Below, piece after piece: positions 45,751 to 53,442 of a DNA stretch of 64,000 bases. Position 1 is the stretch's first letter, and every line of letters starts with the position of its first letter. The translations under genes were made by a program, and so were the position numbers. The notes under the pieces were generated by a model. It saw only the letters and a list, made by a program, of their open reading frames with translations. It had not been told where the DNA came from and made no database searches. The DNA is from Massilia sp. METH4 (GTDB lineage Bacteria > Pseudomonadota > Gammaproteobacteria > Burkholderiales > Burkholderiaceae_D): assembly GCF_037094685.1 (NCBI RefSeq), contig NZ_CP146614.1, positions 3,162,001 through 3,226,000 on the forward strand, written 5' to 3'.

Positions 45751-46782
45751 ATGCCCGCCGCGATGAACACCGTTACCACCCCCGCCCCCGTCTCGACCGC
45801 CTCCACCGCTTCCTACCGCGGCCGCCGCCTGTCCGTGGCGCCCATGATGGACTGGACCGACCGCCACTGCCGCGTGTTCCACCGCGAGATCACGAAGCAC
45901 ACATGGCTCTACACGGAGATGGTGACGACGGGCGCGCTGGTCTATGGCGACGTGGAGCGCCACCTGCGTTTCAACGAGGAAGAGCACCCCGTGGCCCTGC
46001 AACTGGGCGGCAGCGACCCGAAAGACCTCGCCACGTCGGCGAAACTCGGCGAAAAGTGGGGCTACGACGAGATCAACCTCAATTGCGGCTGTCCGTCCGA
46101 GCGCGTGCAGAAAGGCGCGTTCGGCGCCTGCCTGATGGCCGAGCCGGAACTGGTGCGCGATTGCGTGAAGGCGATGCGCGACGCCGTGTCGATCGACGTG
46201 ACCGTGAAGCACCGCATCGGCATCGATGATGCGCAGAGCTATGACTTCGTGCGCGATTTCGTCGGCACGGTGGCGGACGCCGGCTGCACCACGTTCATCG
46301 TCCATGCCCGCAATGCAATCCTGAAGGGCCTGTCGCCGAAGGAAAACCGCGAGATTCCGCCGCTGAAGTACGAATATGCCTACCGCCTGAAGCGCGACTT
46401 CCCCCAGTTCGAGATCCTGATCAATGGCGGCATCAAGACCGAGGCCGAGATCGACGAACACCTGCGCCATGTGGATGGCGTGATGCTGGGCCGCGAGGCC
46501 TATCACAACCCCTACCTGATGGCCACGTTCGACAGCAAGTACTACGGCGACCCGGCGCCCGTGAAGACGCGCGAGGAAGTGCTGCGCGCGATGATGCCTT
46601 ACATCGCCGCCCAACTGGCGAAGGAGGGCGGGCGGGGGCTGAAGCTCAATACGATCACGCGCCACATGCTGGGGCTGATGCAGGGGCTACCGGGGGCCAG
46701 GCAGTTCCGGCAGACGCTGTCGGATTCGAAGCGGCTGGCAGCCGGGAATCCTGAGTTGCTGCTGGAAGCGTTGCGGCGCTGA
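45751..46782 (+). CDS. dusA: tRNA-dihydrouridine(20/20a) synthase DusA
   Basis: This flavoenzyme of 343 residues reduces uridine 20/20a in the tRNA D-loop using FMN and NADPH. The TIM barrel begins with SVAPMMDWTDRHCRVF. LNCGCPSERVQ carries the catalytic Cys, VKHRIGID and FIVHARNA are FMN-binding strands, and INGGIKT and GVMLGREAY complete the phosphate site. The DusA-specific long insertion and the C-terminal helical domain (HMLGLMQGLPGAR) are present. The ATG at 45751 is used; one at 45763 is also possible. Confidence 0.96.
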   Translation: MPAAMNTVTTPAPVSTASTASYRGRRLSVAPMMDWTDRHCRVFHREITKHTWLYTEMVTTGALVYGDVERHLRFNEEEHPVALQLGGSDPKDLATSAKLGEKWGYDEINLNCGCPSERVQKGAFGACLMAEPELVRDCVKAMRDAVSIDVTVKHRIGIDDAQSYDFVRDFVGTVADAGCTTFIVHARNAILKGLSPKENREIPPLKYEYAYRLKRDFPQFEILINGGIKTEAEIDEHLRHVDGVMLGREAYHNPYLMATFDSKYYGDPAPVKTREEVLRAMMPYIAAQLAKEGGRGLKLNTITRHMLGLMQGLPGARQFRQTLSDSKRLAAGNPELLLEALRR

Positions 46783-46808
46783 GGGGCTGGCTGCCTCATA
46801 AGAAAACC

Positions 46809-46849
46809 GGTGTCGGACACCATTTCCAGTGGAAATGATGTCCGACACC
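46809..46849. repeat. Palindromic repeat, family A (one hairpin plus half-site)
   Basis: The stem starts GGTGTCGGACACCATTTCC with loop AGT and has one mismatch. It is preceded by GAAAACC. A lone half-site GGTGTACGACACC follows at 46865-46877, probably the remnant of the second hairpin. Confidence 0.8.
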
Positions 46850-47263
46850 AAACGCTGCGAAAATGGTGTACGACACCAGTCAGTGTATTTTCGGGTTCCA
46901 TTCCAGTGCGCTAACGCACTGATTTCGCTCATGTATGCGCAAGAAACGATCAGTTTCTCGCGCATCGTCGCCGAACTGTCGTAATTTCCCCATAGAAATC
47001 CCCGATACGTGTTATCGCGTATGATTTCGCTTGCTTGACAGCAAGTCACAGAATTATACTTTCCTCATGGACACACGTTTCGTCGTTCTTCGATGTGTGG
47101 AATAGGAAAGAAAACTACAGCTGTTCCGCGTTTTCTTCCTCTTGTTTTGCATTCGCAGTCAATGTTTGCTACTGTGGATACTTGCACAACGGCAATTATT
47201 GGTGAGCTAATACAATAGTTCGCCAAGGCTGACCCAACAAACTGTCAAAAACAAAGAGCCGAA
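46850..47263. other. Long upstream region of the chemoreceptor gene
   Basis: About 410 bases contain no gene. An inverted repeat TGCGCAAGAAAC (46936-46947) and GTTTCTCGCGCA (46953-46964) has one mismatch. A smaller one, ATACG and CGTAT, lies further on. TATACT at 47055-47060 could be a -10 box with TTGCTT (47031-47036) 18 bases ahead; the better -35 TTGACA is only 14 bases away. The region is AT-rich toward the gene. Confidence 0.45.
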
Positions 47264-49015
47264 ATGAACTTAAGCAAAATGAAGGTGGGCACCCGTCTGG
47301 CGCTCGGTTTCGCACTGGTACTGGTATTCCTGGTGGCCGTGACCGTGGTCGGTATTTTCCGCCTCGCCCAGATCCAGGATCGTCTCGACCATGTAGTTAG
47401 CGTTAACAACGTCGTCACCCGCCTGGTCGTCGACATGCGCAACAACGTGGCCGACCGTATCGGCTCGCTGCGCGTGCTGACGCTGATGTCCGACCCGGCC
47501 GACATGGAGCCGGAATTCGCCCGCCTGAAGGAACAGACGGCGAAGTACGATGCCGACCTGAAAAAGCTGGAAGCCAAGTTCGCCCTCGAGGCATCGGCGG
47601 AAGAAAAGAAGCTGCTGGCGCAGATCAAGGAGCATGAAGCCGTGGCCATGCCGGCCATCGAGCGCGCTTCGCAATTCTGGCTGGCCAACGACGCGATGAG
47701 CGCCACCCGCGTGCTGATCAAGGAAATCCGCCCCGCGCAAAAGAAGTGGATGGAAGCGCTGGACCAGCTGGGCGCCCTGGAAGACAAGGTGAACAAGGAA
47801 TCGGCGATCGGCGCCAAGGAAGGCTTCGAAAGCGCCCGCAACTTCATGATCGGCATGGGCGTGCTGGCCGTGCTGCTGTCGGTGGCCGCCGCATACGCCA
47901 TCACCCGCGGCCTGCTTAAGCAGCTGGGCGGCGAACCGGATTACACCGCTTCGATCGCCGGCAGCATCGCCAACGGCGACCTGTCCGTGGCCATCGACAC
48001 CTCGGCCGCCGCCAACGATAGCCTGCTGTCCGAGATGAAGGGCATGCGCGACAGCCTGGTGGGCATCGTCAGCCAGGTGCGCGTGGGCACCGAGACGATC
48101 GGCACCGCCTCGCGTGAAATCGCGGCCGGCAATATCGACCTGTCGTCCCGCACCGAGATGCAGGCAGCATCGCTGGAAAAGACCGCGTCGACGATGGAAG
48201 AACTGACCTCGACCGTGAAGCAGAACGCCGACAACGCCCGCCAGGCGAACCAGCTGGCCGCCAGCGCTTCGGAAGTGGCCCGCAAGGGTGGCGCCGTGGT
48301 GTCGCAGGTGGTGGACACGATGAGCTCGATCAACGAATCGGCCAACAAGATCGTCGACATCATCGGCGTGATCGATGGCATCGCCTTCCAGACCAATATC
48401 CTGGCGCTGAACGCCGCCGTCGAGGCGGCCCGTGCCGGCGAACAGGGCCGCGGCTTCGCCGTGGTCGCTTCCGAGGTGCGCAACCTGGCGCAGCGCTCGG
48501 CCGGCGCGGCCAAGGAAATCAAGTCCCTGATCGGCGACTCGGTGGAGAAGGTGGAGCGCGGCTCGAAGCTGGTGGGCCAGGCCGGCGTGACGATGGACGA
48601 AGTGGTGGCCTCGGTGCGCCGCGTGACCGACATCATGGGCGAGATCGCCAGCGCCAGCCAGGAGCAGAGCAACGGCATCGAGCAGGTGAACCAGTCGATC
48701 ATCGAGATGGACAGCATGACCCAGCAGAACGCCGCGCTGGTGGAAGAAGCCGCCGCCGCCGCGCAAAGCCTGCAGGACCAGGCCGCCGAGCTGGCCCGTG
48801 TGGTGTCCATCTTCAAGCTGGAAGCCGGCGAGGAGCGTGCCGTGGTCGCAGCCGTGGCCACCGCCGCCAAGGCCGTGCCGACCACCGCCAGCGTGAAGCC
48901 GGCCGCCGCGCCGCGCAAGCCGGTGCCGGCGATCGCCGCCAGGCCCGTGGCGGAAAAACCGAAGAAAGCCGTCGCGGCGGCCACGGCCGGCGCGGACGAG
49001 TGGGAAGAATTCTAA
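47264..49015 (+). CDS. Methyl-accepting chemotaxis protein with C-terminal CheR-docking pentapeptide
   Basis: This 583-residue inner-membrane chemoreceptor has one transmembrane helix near residues 10-30 ([20 protein letters not shown]) and a second near 195-212. They enclose a periplasmic four-helix-bundle-type ligand domain of about 160 residues. A HAMP-like linker and the signalling domain follow, with the hairpin tip [20 protein letters not shown]. The last residues, DEWEEF, match the xWxxF pattern that docks CheR/CheB in Enterobacteria, after a flexible Ala/Pro/Lys-rich linker. It stands alone; the ligand is unknown. Confidence 0.95.
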   Translation: MNLSKMKVGTRLALGFALVLVFLVAVTVVGIFRLAQIQDRLDHVVSVNNVVTRLVVDMRNNVADRIGSLRVLTLMSDPADMEPEFARLKEQTAKYDADLKKLEAKFALEASAEEKKLLAQIKEHEAVAMPAIERASQFWLANDAMSATRVLIKEIRPAQKKWMEALDQLGALEDKVNKESAIGAKEGFESARNFMIGMGVLAVLLSVAAAYAITRGLLKQLGGEPDYTASIAGSIANGDLSVAIDTSAAANDSLLSEMKGMRDSLVGIVSQVRVGTETIGTASREIAAGNIDLSSRTEMQAASLEKTASTMEELTSTVKQNADNARQANQLAASASEVARKGGAVVSQVVDTMSSINESANKIVDIIGVIDGIAFQTNILALNAAVEAARAGEQGRGFAVVASEVRNLAQRSAGAAKEIKSLIGDSVEKVERGSKLVGQAGVTMDEVVASVRRVTDIMGEIASASQEQSNGIEQVNQSIIEMDSMTQQNAALVEEAAAAAQSLQDQAAELARVVSIFKLEAGEERAVVAAVATAAKAVPTTASVKPAAAPRKPVPAIAARPVAEKPKKAVAAATAGADEWEEF

Positions 49016-49065
49016 ACAAACCGAGACAACGACCTCTATTTCTCAAATTTGAACGGAACAACAAT

Positions 49066-49398
49066 ATGAACAAGCACCTGATCACCTTCATCGCCGCCAC
49101 CCTCGTCTCCGGCGCGGCTTTCGCCTCCGAAGTGGCGGCCACCGTCGACGCCCGCAAATGCAAGGCCGAATACCCGAAAGCCTCGCTGCTGAACGAAGAG
49201 CAGGGTTCCGTGACGATGGCCTTCCTGGTTTCGCCGAGCGGCGACGTGGTCGAGTCAAAGGTGGAGAAATCGAGCGGCTTCAAGAACCTGGACAAGGCCG
49301 CGCTGAAGGCGCTGACCGCATGCAAGTTCACGCCGGGCAAGAAGGACGGCACCGTGGCGCAGACCTGGACCAAGGTCGACTACGTTTGGGCGCTGTAA
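49066..49398 (+). CDS. Small exported protein with a stand-alone TonB C-terminal domain (copy 1)
   Basis: This 110-residue protein has a signal peptide ending GAAFAS. The rest matches a TonB/TolA C-terminal domain: CKAEYPKASLLNEEQG, then MAFLVSPSGDVVESKVEKSSG and LKALTACKFTP. It lacks the membrane anchor and proline-rich arm of TonB, so it is a free periplasmic domain. Two Cys residues (in CKAEY and ACKF) could form a disulfide. The ATG at 49066 follows the chemoreceptor by 50 bases; the second copy follows closely. Confidence 0.82.
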   Translation: MNKHLITFIAATLVSGAAFASEVAATVDARKCKAEYPKASLLNEEQGSVTMAFLVSPSGDVVESKVEKSSGFKNLDKAALKALTACKFTPGKKDGTVAQTWTKVDYVWAL

Positions 49399-49429
49399 TC
49401 GCACGTTGACTGGACAAAAGGGGAATCAG

Positions 49430-49765
49430 ATGAACAAGCGTTTCATGGGTGTGATTGCCGCGATGCTGTTCGCGGGTGCTGCTGGCGCCGCCGAAGTGCC
49501 GGCGGCCTTCGATGCCAAGAATTGCCGGGCCGAGTATCCGAAAGCCTCGCTGATGAACGAAGAGCAGGGCACCGTGTCGATGTCGTTCCTGGTGTCGGCC
49601 GGCGGCGACGTGAAGGATTCGAAGATCGACAAGTCGAGCGGCTTCAAGAACCTGGACAAGGCCGCGATCAAGTCGCTGTCCGCCTGCAAGTTCAAGCCCG
49701 GCTCGAAGGACGGCTCGCCGGCCGAAACCTGGACCAAGGTCGATTACGCCTGGAAGCTGGACTGA
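49430..49765 (+). CDS. Small exported protein with a stand-alone TonB C-terminal domain (copy 2)
   Basis: This tandem paralogue of the previous gene has 111 residues and a signal peptide ending GAAGAAE. The core blocks (CRAEYPKASLMNEEQG, SFLVSAGGDVKDSKIDKSSG, ACKFKPGSKDG) repeat those of copy 1, and both Cys residues are kept. The ATG at 49430 has AAAGGGG upstream. Periplasmic TonB-domain proteins of this kind have no settled function. The pair is followed by a terminator. Confidence 0.82.
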   Translation: MNKRFMGVIAAMLFAGAAGAAEVPAAFDAKNCRAEYPKASLMNEEQGTVSMSFLVSAGGDVKDSKIDKSSGFKNLDKAAIKSLSACKFKPGSKDGSPAETWTKVDYAWKLD

Positions 49766-49794
49766 TTTCTCCACTATTCCTGCTTTACCTCTTG

Positions 49795-49818
49795 AGCCGG
49801 CGCATGCCGGCTTTTTTT
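49795..49818 (+). terminator. Rho-independent terminator after the TonB-domain pair
   Basis: A perfect stem AGCCGGC and GCCGGCT has loop GCAT, followed by seven T residues. Confidence 0.88.
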
Positions 49819-49905
49819 CGCCCCGTCTTCACGGTCACGTGCGCCATATTGTTGGCGTGAGCGCACATCTGTTAATCTGCCGGTACCACCAGTCCGACCG
49901 ATTCC

Positions 49906-50487
49906 ATGAAAACGCCGCTCTGCCTGTCCCTGATGTCCCTGACGCTGCTCGCCGGTTGCGGCATGTTGCGCAACCAGAACGACCCGGCGCGGGCCGGCCA
50001 GACCGTTTCGGTGGTCAATGCGATGACGTGGACGAATCCGCTCTCCGGCAAGCGCGACGGGGTGCGCACCAGCTGGCCGCTGGCGCAGCTGGCCGGCCAT
50101 GAAGAGATCTTTCCGCTTGCGCAGATCAAGGATTGCCCGGCGAAGGAAGGGACGCAGGCCGTGCCGTGCAAGTGGGGCGTGCTGAGTGCCTCGCGCAACA
50201 TCACGCGCTACGACTATATCGCCGGCGGCGTTGTGCTCGACCTTGGCATGGCGGTGGACGTGCACCGCCGCCAGCAGGATCGCCGCCGCAACTTCTCCAC
50301 ATCGATGGCGATCCCGACGGACGTGCCGGCACTGCAATACCGCAAGGCCCTGCAACAGGGCGTGGCGCTGCCTTACGGAAAGGTGTATCGCATCGATTTC
50401 GATTACGGCCTGCGCTTCGAGATCTGCGCCCGCCGCCTCGACAAGAACGGGCGTGCGCTCGATGATTGCGACATACCGTATATTTGA
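49906..50487 (+). CDS. Hypothetical lipoprotein
   Basis: This 193-residue predicted lipoprotein has a signal peptide with lipobox LLAGC at residues 14-18. The mature region is mixed, with two Cys pairs (DCPAKEG/PCKWG and ICARR/DDCD). Apart from that I recognise no domain. A hydrophobic run near IAGGVVLDLGMAVDV is too short to be a membrane helix. It starts about 87 bases after the terminator, so it has its own transcript. A cell-envelope role is likely but not shown. Confidence 0.75.
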   Translation: MKTPLCLSLMSLTLLAGCGMLRNQNDPARAGQTVSVVNAMTWTNPLSGKRDGVRTSWPLAQLAGHEEIFPLAQIKDCPAKEGTQAVPCKWGVLSASRNITRYDYIAGGVVLDLGMAVDVHRRQQDRRRNFSTSMAIPTDVPALQYRKALQQGVALPYGKVYRIDFDYGLRFEICARRLDKNGRALDDCDIPYI

Positions 50488-50515
50488 TTTCACCATTCAA
50501 CCGACGGAGGAACTG

Positions 50516-50689
50516 ATGGCGCAATCGAAATCTTCGGGAAACCAGAACAAGCAGTCCGCCACGCAGGCGGAAATGGAATCGACTGCTTCGAACGCAAAAA
50601 AGAAGAGCGGCAAGGAGGCGGCGAGCCATACCAAGGCGGGCAGCAATGAAGGTGCCGGCGGCGGCAAGAAGCGCGCCCGCAAGCACTGA
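50516..50689 (+). CDS. Small basic hydrophilic protein of 57 residues
   Basis: A short gene with a strong Shine-Dalgarno CGGAGG five bases before the ATG. The product is Ser/Ala/Lys/Glu-rich and lacks Trp, Tyr, Phe and Cys (MAQSKSSGNQNKQSATQAE). It ends in basic GGGKKRARKH, so it is likely disordered and possibly nucleic-acid binding. It lies 28 bases behind the lipoprotein gene. No family is recognised. Confidence 0.6.
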   Translation: MAQSKSSGNQNKQSATQAEMESTASNAKKKSGKEAASHTKAGSNEGAGGGKKRARKH

Positions 50690-50850
50690 TCCCGGCCGCG
50701 CGGCCGGTGGCCGTGCGGTTATCGACGCCGCCATTGACGCATTCGCATGGCGGCCCTGTTTCACTGTTGTTTGCCGCTGTAACGGTGTGTAAATCCGCGG
50801 CGGAGGCGCTGGAAATTCCCTATAGTTCTCTATTGGGAAGGAGATTTACC

Positions 50851-51237
50851 ATGAAACGCTTATTGATACCTGCCGCTGCTGTCGTCACTGCGGCCGTGCT
50901 GACCGGCTGCGCCGTTCCCGGCCCCTATTACGCCGCGCAACCTGTCGATCCGTACCAGTGGCGCACCGTGTCGGTGACGCCGGTACCAGTCGGCACCGCC
51001 GCCCGCAGCGGGTCGACCGTCACCTACACGACCGAGCCGCTGCCGGCGGCACCGACCGTGACGTATGTGCCGCAGCCGGTCTACGTTGCGCCACCCGTGT
51101 ACTCACCGGCGCCCGTCTACGGACCGTCTTACTGGTTCCCGCCGATCTCGATCGGGCTGGACTTCGTGTGGAGCAGGCATTCTGGCCGTGGCTGGGGCCA
51201 CGGCTACCATGGCCGCGGCTGGCGCGGCCGGCGCTGA
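50851..51237 (+). CDS. Small proline/tyrosine-rich lipoprotein
   Basis: This 128-residue predicted lipoprotein has a signal peptide and lipobox VLTGC, then PYYAAQPVDPYQW. A Pro/Val/Tyr-rich part (QPVYVAPPVYSPAPVYGPSYW) resembles YXWGXW-type or outer-surface proteins. The C-terminus is Gly/His/Arg-rich (GRGWGHGYHGRGWRGRR). The ATG at 50851 has a strong AAGGAG seven bases before it. It is probably an envelope or stress-related lipoprotein. Confidence 0.75.
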   Translation: MKRLLIPAAAVVTAAVLTGCAVPGPYYAAQPVDPYQWRTVSVTPVPVGTAARSGSTVTYTTEPLPAAPTVTYVPQPVYVAPPVYSPAPVYGPSYWFPPISIGLDFVWSRHSGRGWGHGYHGRGWRGRR

Positions 51238-51325
51238 TTGCCGTTGTGGTGATCTGTGCTGATCCGTGCTGATTCGCAACGCCGGCGTGCATAGCGCCGG
51301 CGTTTGTGCATGGGGCGCCGCCAGC

Positions 51326-51445
51326 TCAGTGGAGCAGGAAGAACGTTGCGTTATGCAGCAGGTCGGTGGAGCACAGCAGGTAGGTGGACGTACCGACCAG
51401 GCCGAGCAGGATGGTACCGAAGGTGAGGGGGATGTGCCGTAACAT
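51326..51445 (-). CDS. Single-helix membrane miniprotein of 39 residues
   Basis: A tiny gene with an excellent Shine-Dalgarno AAGGAG six bases before ATG. The peptide begins MLRHIPLTF, contains a hydrophobic stretch GTILLGLVGTSTYLLC, then a short CSTDLLHNATFFLLH tail. It resembles small inner-membrane proteins of unknown function. It is convergent with the lipoprotein gene. Confidence 0.55.
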   Translation of the reverse strand: MLRHIPLTFGTILLGLVGTSTYLLCSTDLLHNATFFLLH

Positions 51446-51580
51446 GGTGGGCTCCTTTTGACTTAAGTTCATCTTAAGAGAGCGGCTGTCGGGAGTCATC
51501 GGCAAAAGGTTGGGCGAGTTGTAGGAGTAATGCTCGTGAAAATGCGCAGGCTGTCCGGCCTGCGTTTTTTTTACTAACGG

Positions 51581-51625
51581 TGAGTTCATGTCTCTCGGGG
51601 TCAGACCCCGTGTGACACGAGCTCA
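51581..51625. repeat. Palindromic repeat, family B (GGGGTCAGACCCC core)
   Basis: The outer arms TGAGTTCATGTC and GACACGAGCTCA form a partly decayed copy of the arms at 30360-30407. The core GGGGTCAGACCCC is identical. It sits just past the end of the hypothetical gene below. Confidence 0.85.
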
Positions 51626-51629
51626 TCCA

Positions 51630-52079
51630 TCAGCGGCGGTTGAACTTGATCGCGGTGCCATCCGGCGCGGTATCGAGGGCGTCCGAAATCGCCAGCCAGG
51701 CCGTCAGGCTTTCCGGGTGCTTGATGCTGATGCCGGCGCCGTCGATGTAGCCGATCAACTCCAGCGTCTTCGCATCCATCTTTGCCTTCGACACGGTCGG
51801 CGCCACGATTACCAGCCGGTCGTAGGCCTTGCGCACCTTGTTTTCCCATTTGTGCAGGCTGGTGTCATCGAAGCGATTGGCTTCGAAGTACACGGTCAGG
51901 GAACCGTCCGGATTGCCGTAGCCGACGATGCCGGCGCCCTTGCGGATCGGGCCATTGCCAAGGTCCATGGCTTCCGTCGGCACGAAGACACCGGCGCGGC
52001 CGTCGGGGCCCGGGCGTTCGGTCGGGGTATCCTTGCTGTAGGTGGAGATTTCTTTCAGGGTCGGGCTGGCGGTGGACAT
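51630..52079 (-). CDS. Hypothetical protein
   Basis: A 149-residue predicted soluble protein from the ATG at 52079 (MSTASPTLKEISTYSK). Conserved-looking blocks include IRKGAGIVGYGNPDGSLTVYFEAN and KVRKAYDRLVIVAPTVSKAK, but I recognise no family. The Shine-Dalgarno is weak, and in-frame ATG codons further upstream could extend it. No signal peptide is seen. It may be a stand-alone gene, divergent from the OsmC gene. Confidence 0.55.
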   Translation of the reverse strand: MSTASPTLKEISTYSKDTPTERPGPDGRAGVFVPTEAMDLGNGPIRKGAGIVGYGNPDGSLTVYFEANRFDDTSLHKWENKVRKAYDRLVIVAPTVSKAKMDAKTLELIGYIDGAGISIKHPESLTAWLAISDALDTAPDGTAIKFNRR

Positions 52080-52226
52080 GATGTCGCATATTGGTGAGGG
52101 GAATGACATATTGTAGCTGGAAATAAATTCCGTAGCGCAACAATGTGAGGATTTTTCCAAGCGTTTGGGCGCCGCGCAACGCCGGGTCGGCGATTTGCTA
52201 TCACGGACTTATGGCAGGAGGATTCC

Positions 52227-52625
52227 ATGAAGATTTCGGCAGTCGTCAACAATGGTCCAGGCGGGCATGAGGTGCGGGTGCATACCGACACGGTCTCGAA
52301 GACGCTGGGAATTCCGGCGGGGAAGGGCGGCCGCGGTTCGAGCGTCAATGGCGGCGAATTCCTGATGCTGGCAGTGGCCACGTGCTTCTGCAACGACCTC
52401 TACCGCGAAGCGGCACGGATGGGCATCGGGATCGATGGGGTGGAGGTGGAAGCGGTAGCCGAGTTTCCCGGGCCGGGGCTGGCGGCGACCGGCATCTGCT
52501 ACCGGGCCAAGGTGTCGTCATCCGCCGCGCCGGAACGGATCGCGGAACTGCTGCATCGCACGGATGCGGTGGCGGAGGTGCATAACACCGTGCGGGCGGG
52601 GGTGGCGGTGGAATTGCTTGGGTGA
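52227..52625 (+). CDS. OsmC-like redox protein
   Basis: This 132-residue OsmC/Ohr-type protein reads MKISAVVNNGPGGHEVRVH at the N-terminus. The helix with NGGEFLMLAVATCFCNDLY carries the family Cys pair region, and HNTVRAGV closes the fold. The family reduces organic hydroperoxides with paired cysteines, although the exact substrate of this subgroup is unknown. The ATG follows AGGAGG at a good distance. Confidence 0.85.
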   Translation: MKISAVVNNGPGGHEVRVHTDTVSKTLGIPAGKGGRGSSVNGGEFLMLAVATCFCNDLYREAARMGIGIDGVEVEAVAEFPGPGLAATGICYRAKVSSSAAPERIAELLHRTDAVAEVHNTVRAGVAVELLG

Positions 52626-52691
52626 ATCCGGCAGTCGCGTAACCGCCGGTACCCATCAGAGGAAATGACATGAGGCAGCGCAAAACGGCGA

Positions 52692-52907
52692 TTGCAGGCC
52701 TACAGCTATCTCGATGCGGTCCGGGATAGCACGGAGGGACGAGACTGGTGCGACGTACACCAATTGAAGACGCCTGATCTCGCCTACGAACTCGCCGCTG
52801 ACATCGCCAAGCTCCCAGCTCCCGAGCGGAAGAAGAACGCATCGATTCTATTGATCGAGTTATTGCATCGCTGGTTTCCGTGTCCAGCCAAAGGAGGCAG
52901 GCCATGA
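52692..52907 (+). CDS. Hypothetical protein of 71 residues, 5' end uncertain
   Basis: The frame reads MQAYSYLDAVRD and DWCDVHQLKTPDLAYELAADIAKL, plausible protein composition with a charged amphipathic part. It has only a TTG start. An ATG at 52670 with a good Shine-Dalgarno (AGAGGAAATGAC) is in a different frame that stops after 19 codons. Either the TTG is used or a one-base frameshift has broken the 5' end. The stop overlaps the ATG of a small downstream gene. No family is recognised. Confidence 0.45.
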   Translation: MQAYSYLDAVRDSTEGRDWCDVHQLKTPDLAYELAADIAKLPAPERKKNASILLIELLHRWFPCPAKGGRP

Positions 52908-53035
52908 AGCCGCTGTTTGACCGGGTGGAGCAGGATTTCCCGAAGAGCGAGAAGCGTGAGGTCTTGTACTCGGAAGAATGCGCCCGGACGTGCTTCTTCG
53001 GCGCGATGGAAATCTGGTTCTGGCCGCTGAAGTAA
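52904..53035 (+). CDS. Hypothetical miniprotein of 43 residues
   Basis: The ATG at 52904 overlaps the previous stop by four bases and has AAAGGAGG seven bases upstream. The peptide starts MKPLFDRVEQDFPKSEK and ends CFFGAMEIWFWPLK, with two Cys residues (ECARTC). The coupling suggests a two-gene unit. No homology is recognised, and its status as a real gene is uncertain. Confidence 0.4.
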   Translation: MKPLFDRVEQDFPKSEKREVLYSEECARTCFFGAMEIWFWPLK

Positions 53036-53050
53036 CGCACCGCAAAACAA

Positions 53051-53082
53051 AAAAGGCCACATGCCGAAGCATGTGACCTTTT
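53051..53082 (-). terminator. Terminator of tRNA-His (minus strand)
   Basis: Arms AAAAGGCCACATGC and GCATGTGACCTTTT give a 14-bp stem with one mismatch. Read on the minus strand the loop is TTCG and it is followed by TTTTTTGTTTTG. It lies just downstream of the tRNA and also closes the convergent small ORF. Confidence 0.8.
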
Positions 53083-53094
53083 CATCGAATCCGG

Positions 53095-53170
53095 TGGGGT
53101 GGCTGATGGGGCTCGAACCCACGACAACAGGAATCACAATCCTGGACTCTACCAACTGAGCTACAGCCAC
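53095..53170 (-). tRNA. tRNA-His (anticodon GTG)
   Basis: Read on the minus strand it starts GTGGCTGTAGCTCAG and ends CAGCCACCCCA. The acceptor stem GTGGCTG pairs with CAGCCAC, the anticodon loop is TTGTGAT (anticodon GTG) and the T-arm is GTGGGTTCGAGCCCC. The CCA is encoded. The base just 5' (53171) is G on this strand and would be the G-1 residue typical of tRNA-His. Confidence 0.97.
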
Positions 53171-53216
53171 CACTGAACTACGTTTTCTGTTTCGCCAGTA
53201 GCGCAACAGAGGCCGC

Positions 53217-53245
53217 ATTATACAAGGCCGATTGGCATCTGGCAA
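53217..53245 (-). promoter_or_regulatory. Promoter of tRNA-His
   Basis: On the minus strand, -35 TTGCCA and -10 TATAAT are separated by 17 bases, ending about 46 bases ahead of the tRNA. Confidence 0.8.
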
Positions 53246-53272
53246 ACCCCATTTTTCGAAAAAGTTTCCTGA

Positions 53273-53295
53273 AACCGGGGTCAGACCCCGGTTTT
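53273..53295. repeat. Palindrome, family B core
   Basis: AAACCGGGGTC and GACCCCGGTTT form a perfect 11-bp inverted repeat around one central A. It has the GGGGTCAGACCCC core without the outer arms. Confidence 0.8.
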
Positions 53296-53361
53296 TGGAA
53301 ATATTTGCTGGATGATGGGCCGGCGGGGGAGCAGAGGGAGCGGCTGGGGCGAGGGAACACC

Positions 53362-53414
53362 GGTGTCGGACACCATTTCCCGAATGAGGCGTCCGGAAAA
53401 TGGTGTCCGACACC
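53362..53414. repeat. Palindromic repeat, family A (single hairpin, long loop)
   Basis: Outer arms GGTGTCGGACACCATTT and AAATGGTGTCCGACACC match perfectly. The centre is longer and less regular than in other copies. It lies just past the murI 3' end. Confidence 0.8.
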
Positions 53415-53442
53415 GAGCGAGCTACGCCCTCCTTGGGCGGGA

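Noticed and set aside
47035..47060. TTGACA and TATACT as a standard promoter for the chemoreceptor
   Set aside because: The spacer is only 14 bases; the alternative -35 TTGCTT with an 18-base spacer is more likely.
52692..53035. A toxin-antitoxin pair
   Set aside because: The two frames overlap and are small, but neither resembles a known toxin or antitoxin, and the first has a doubtful start.
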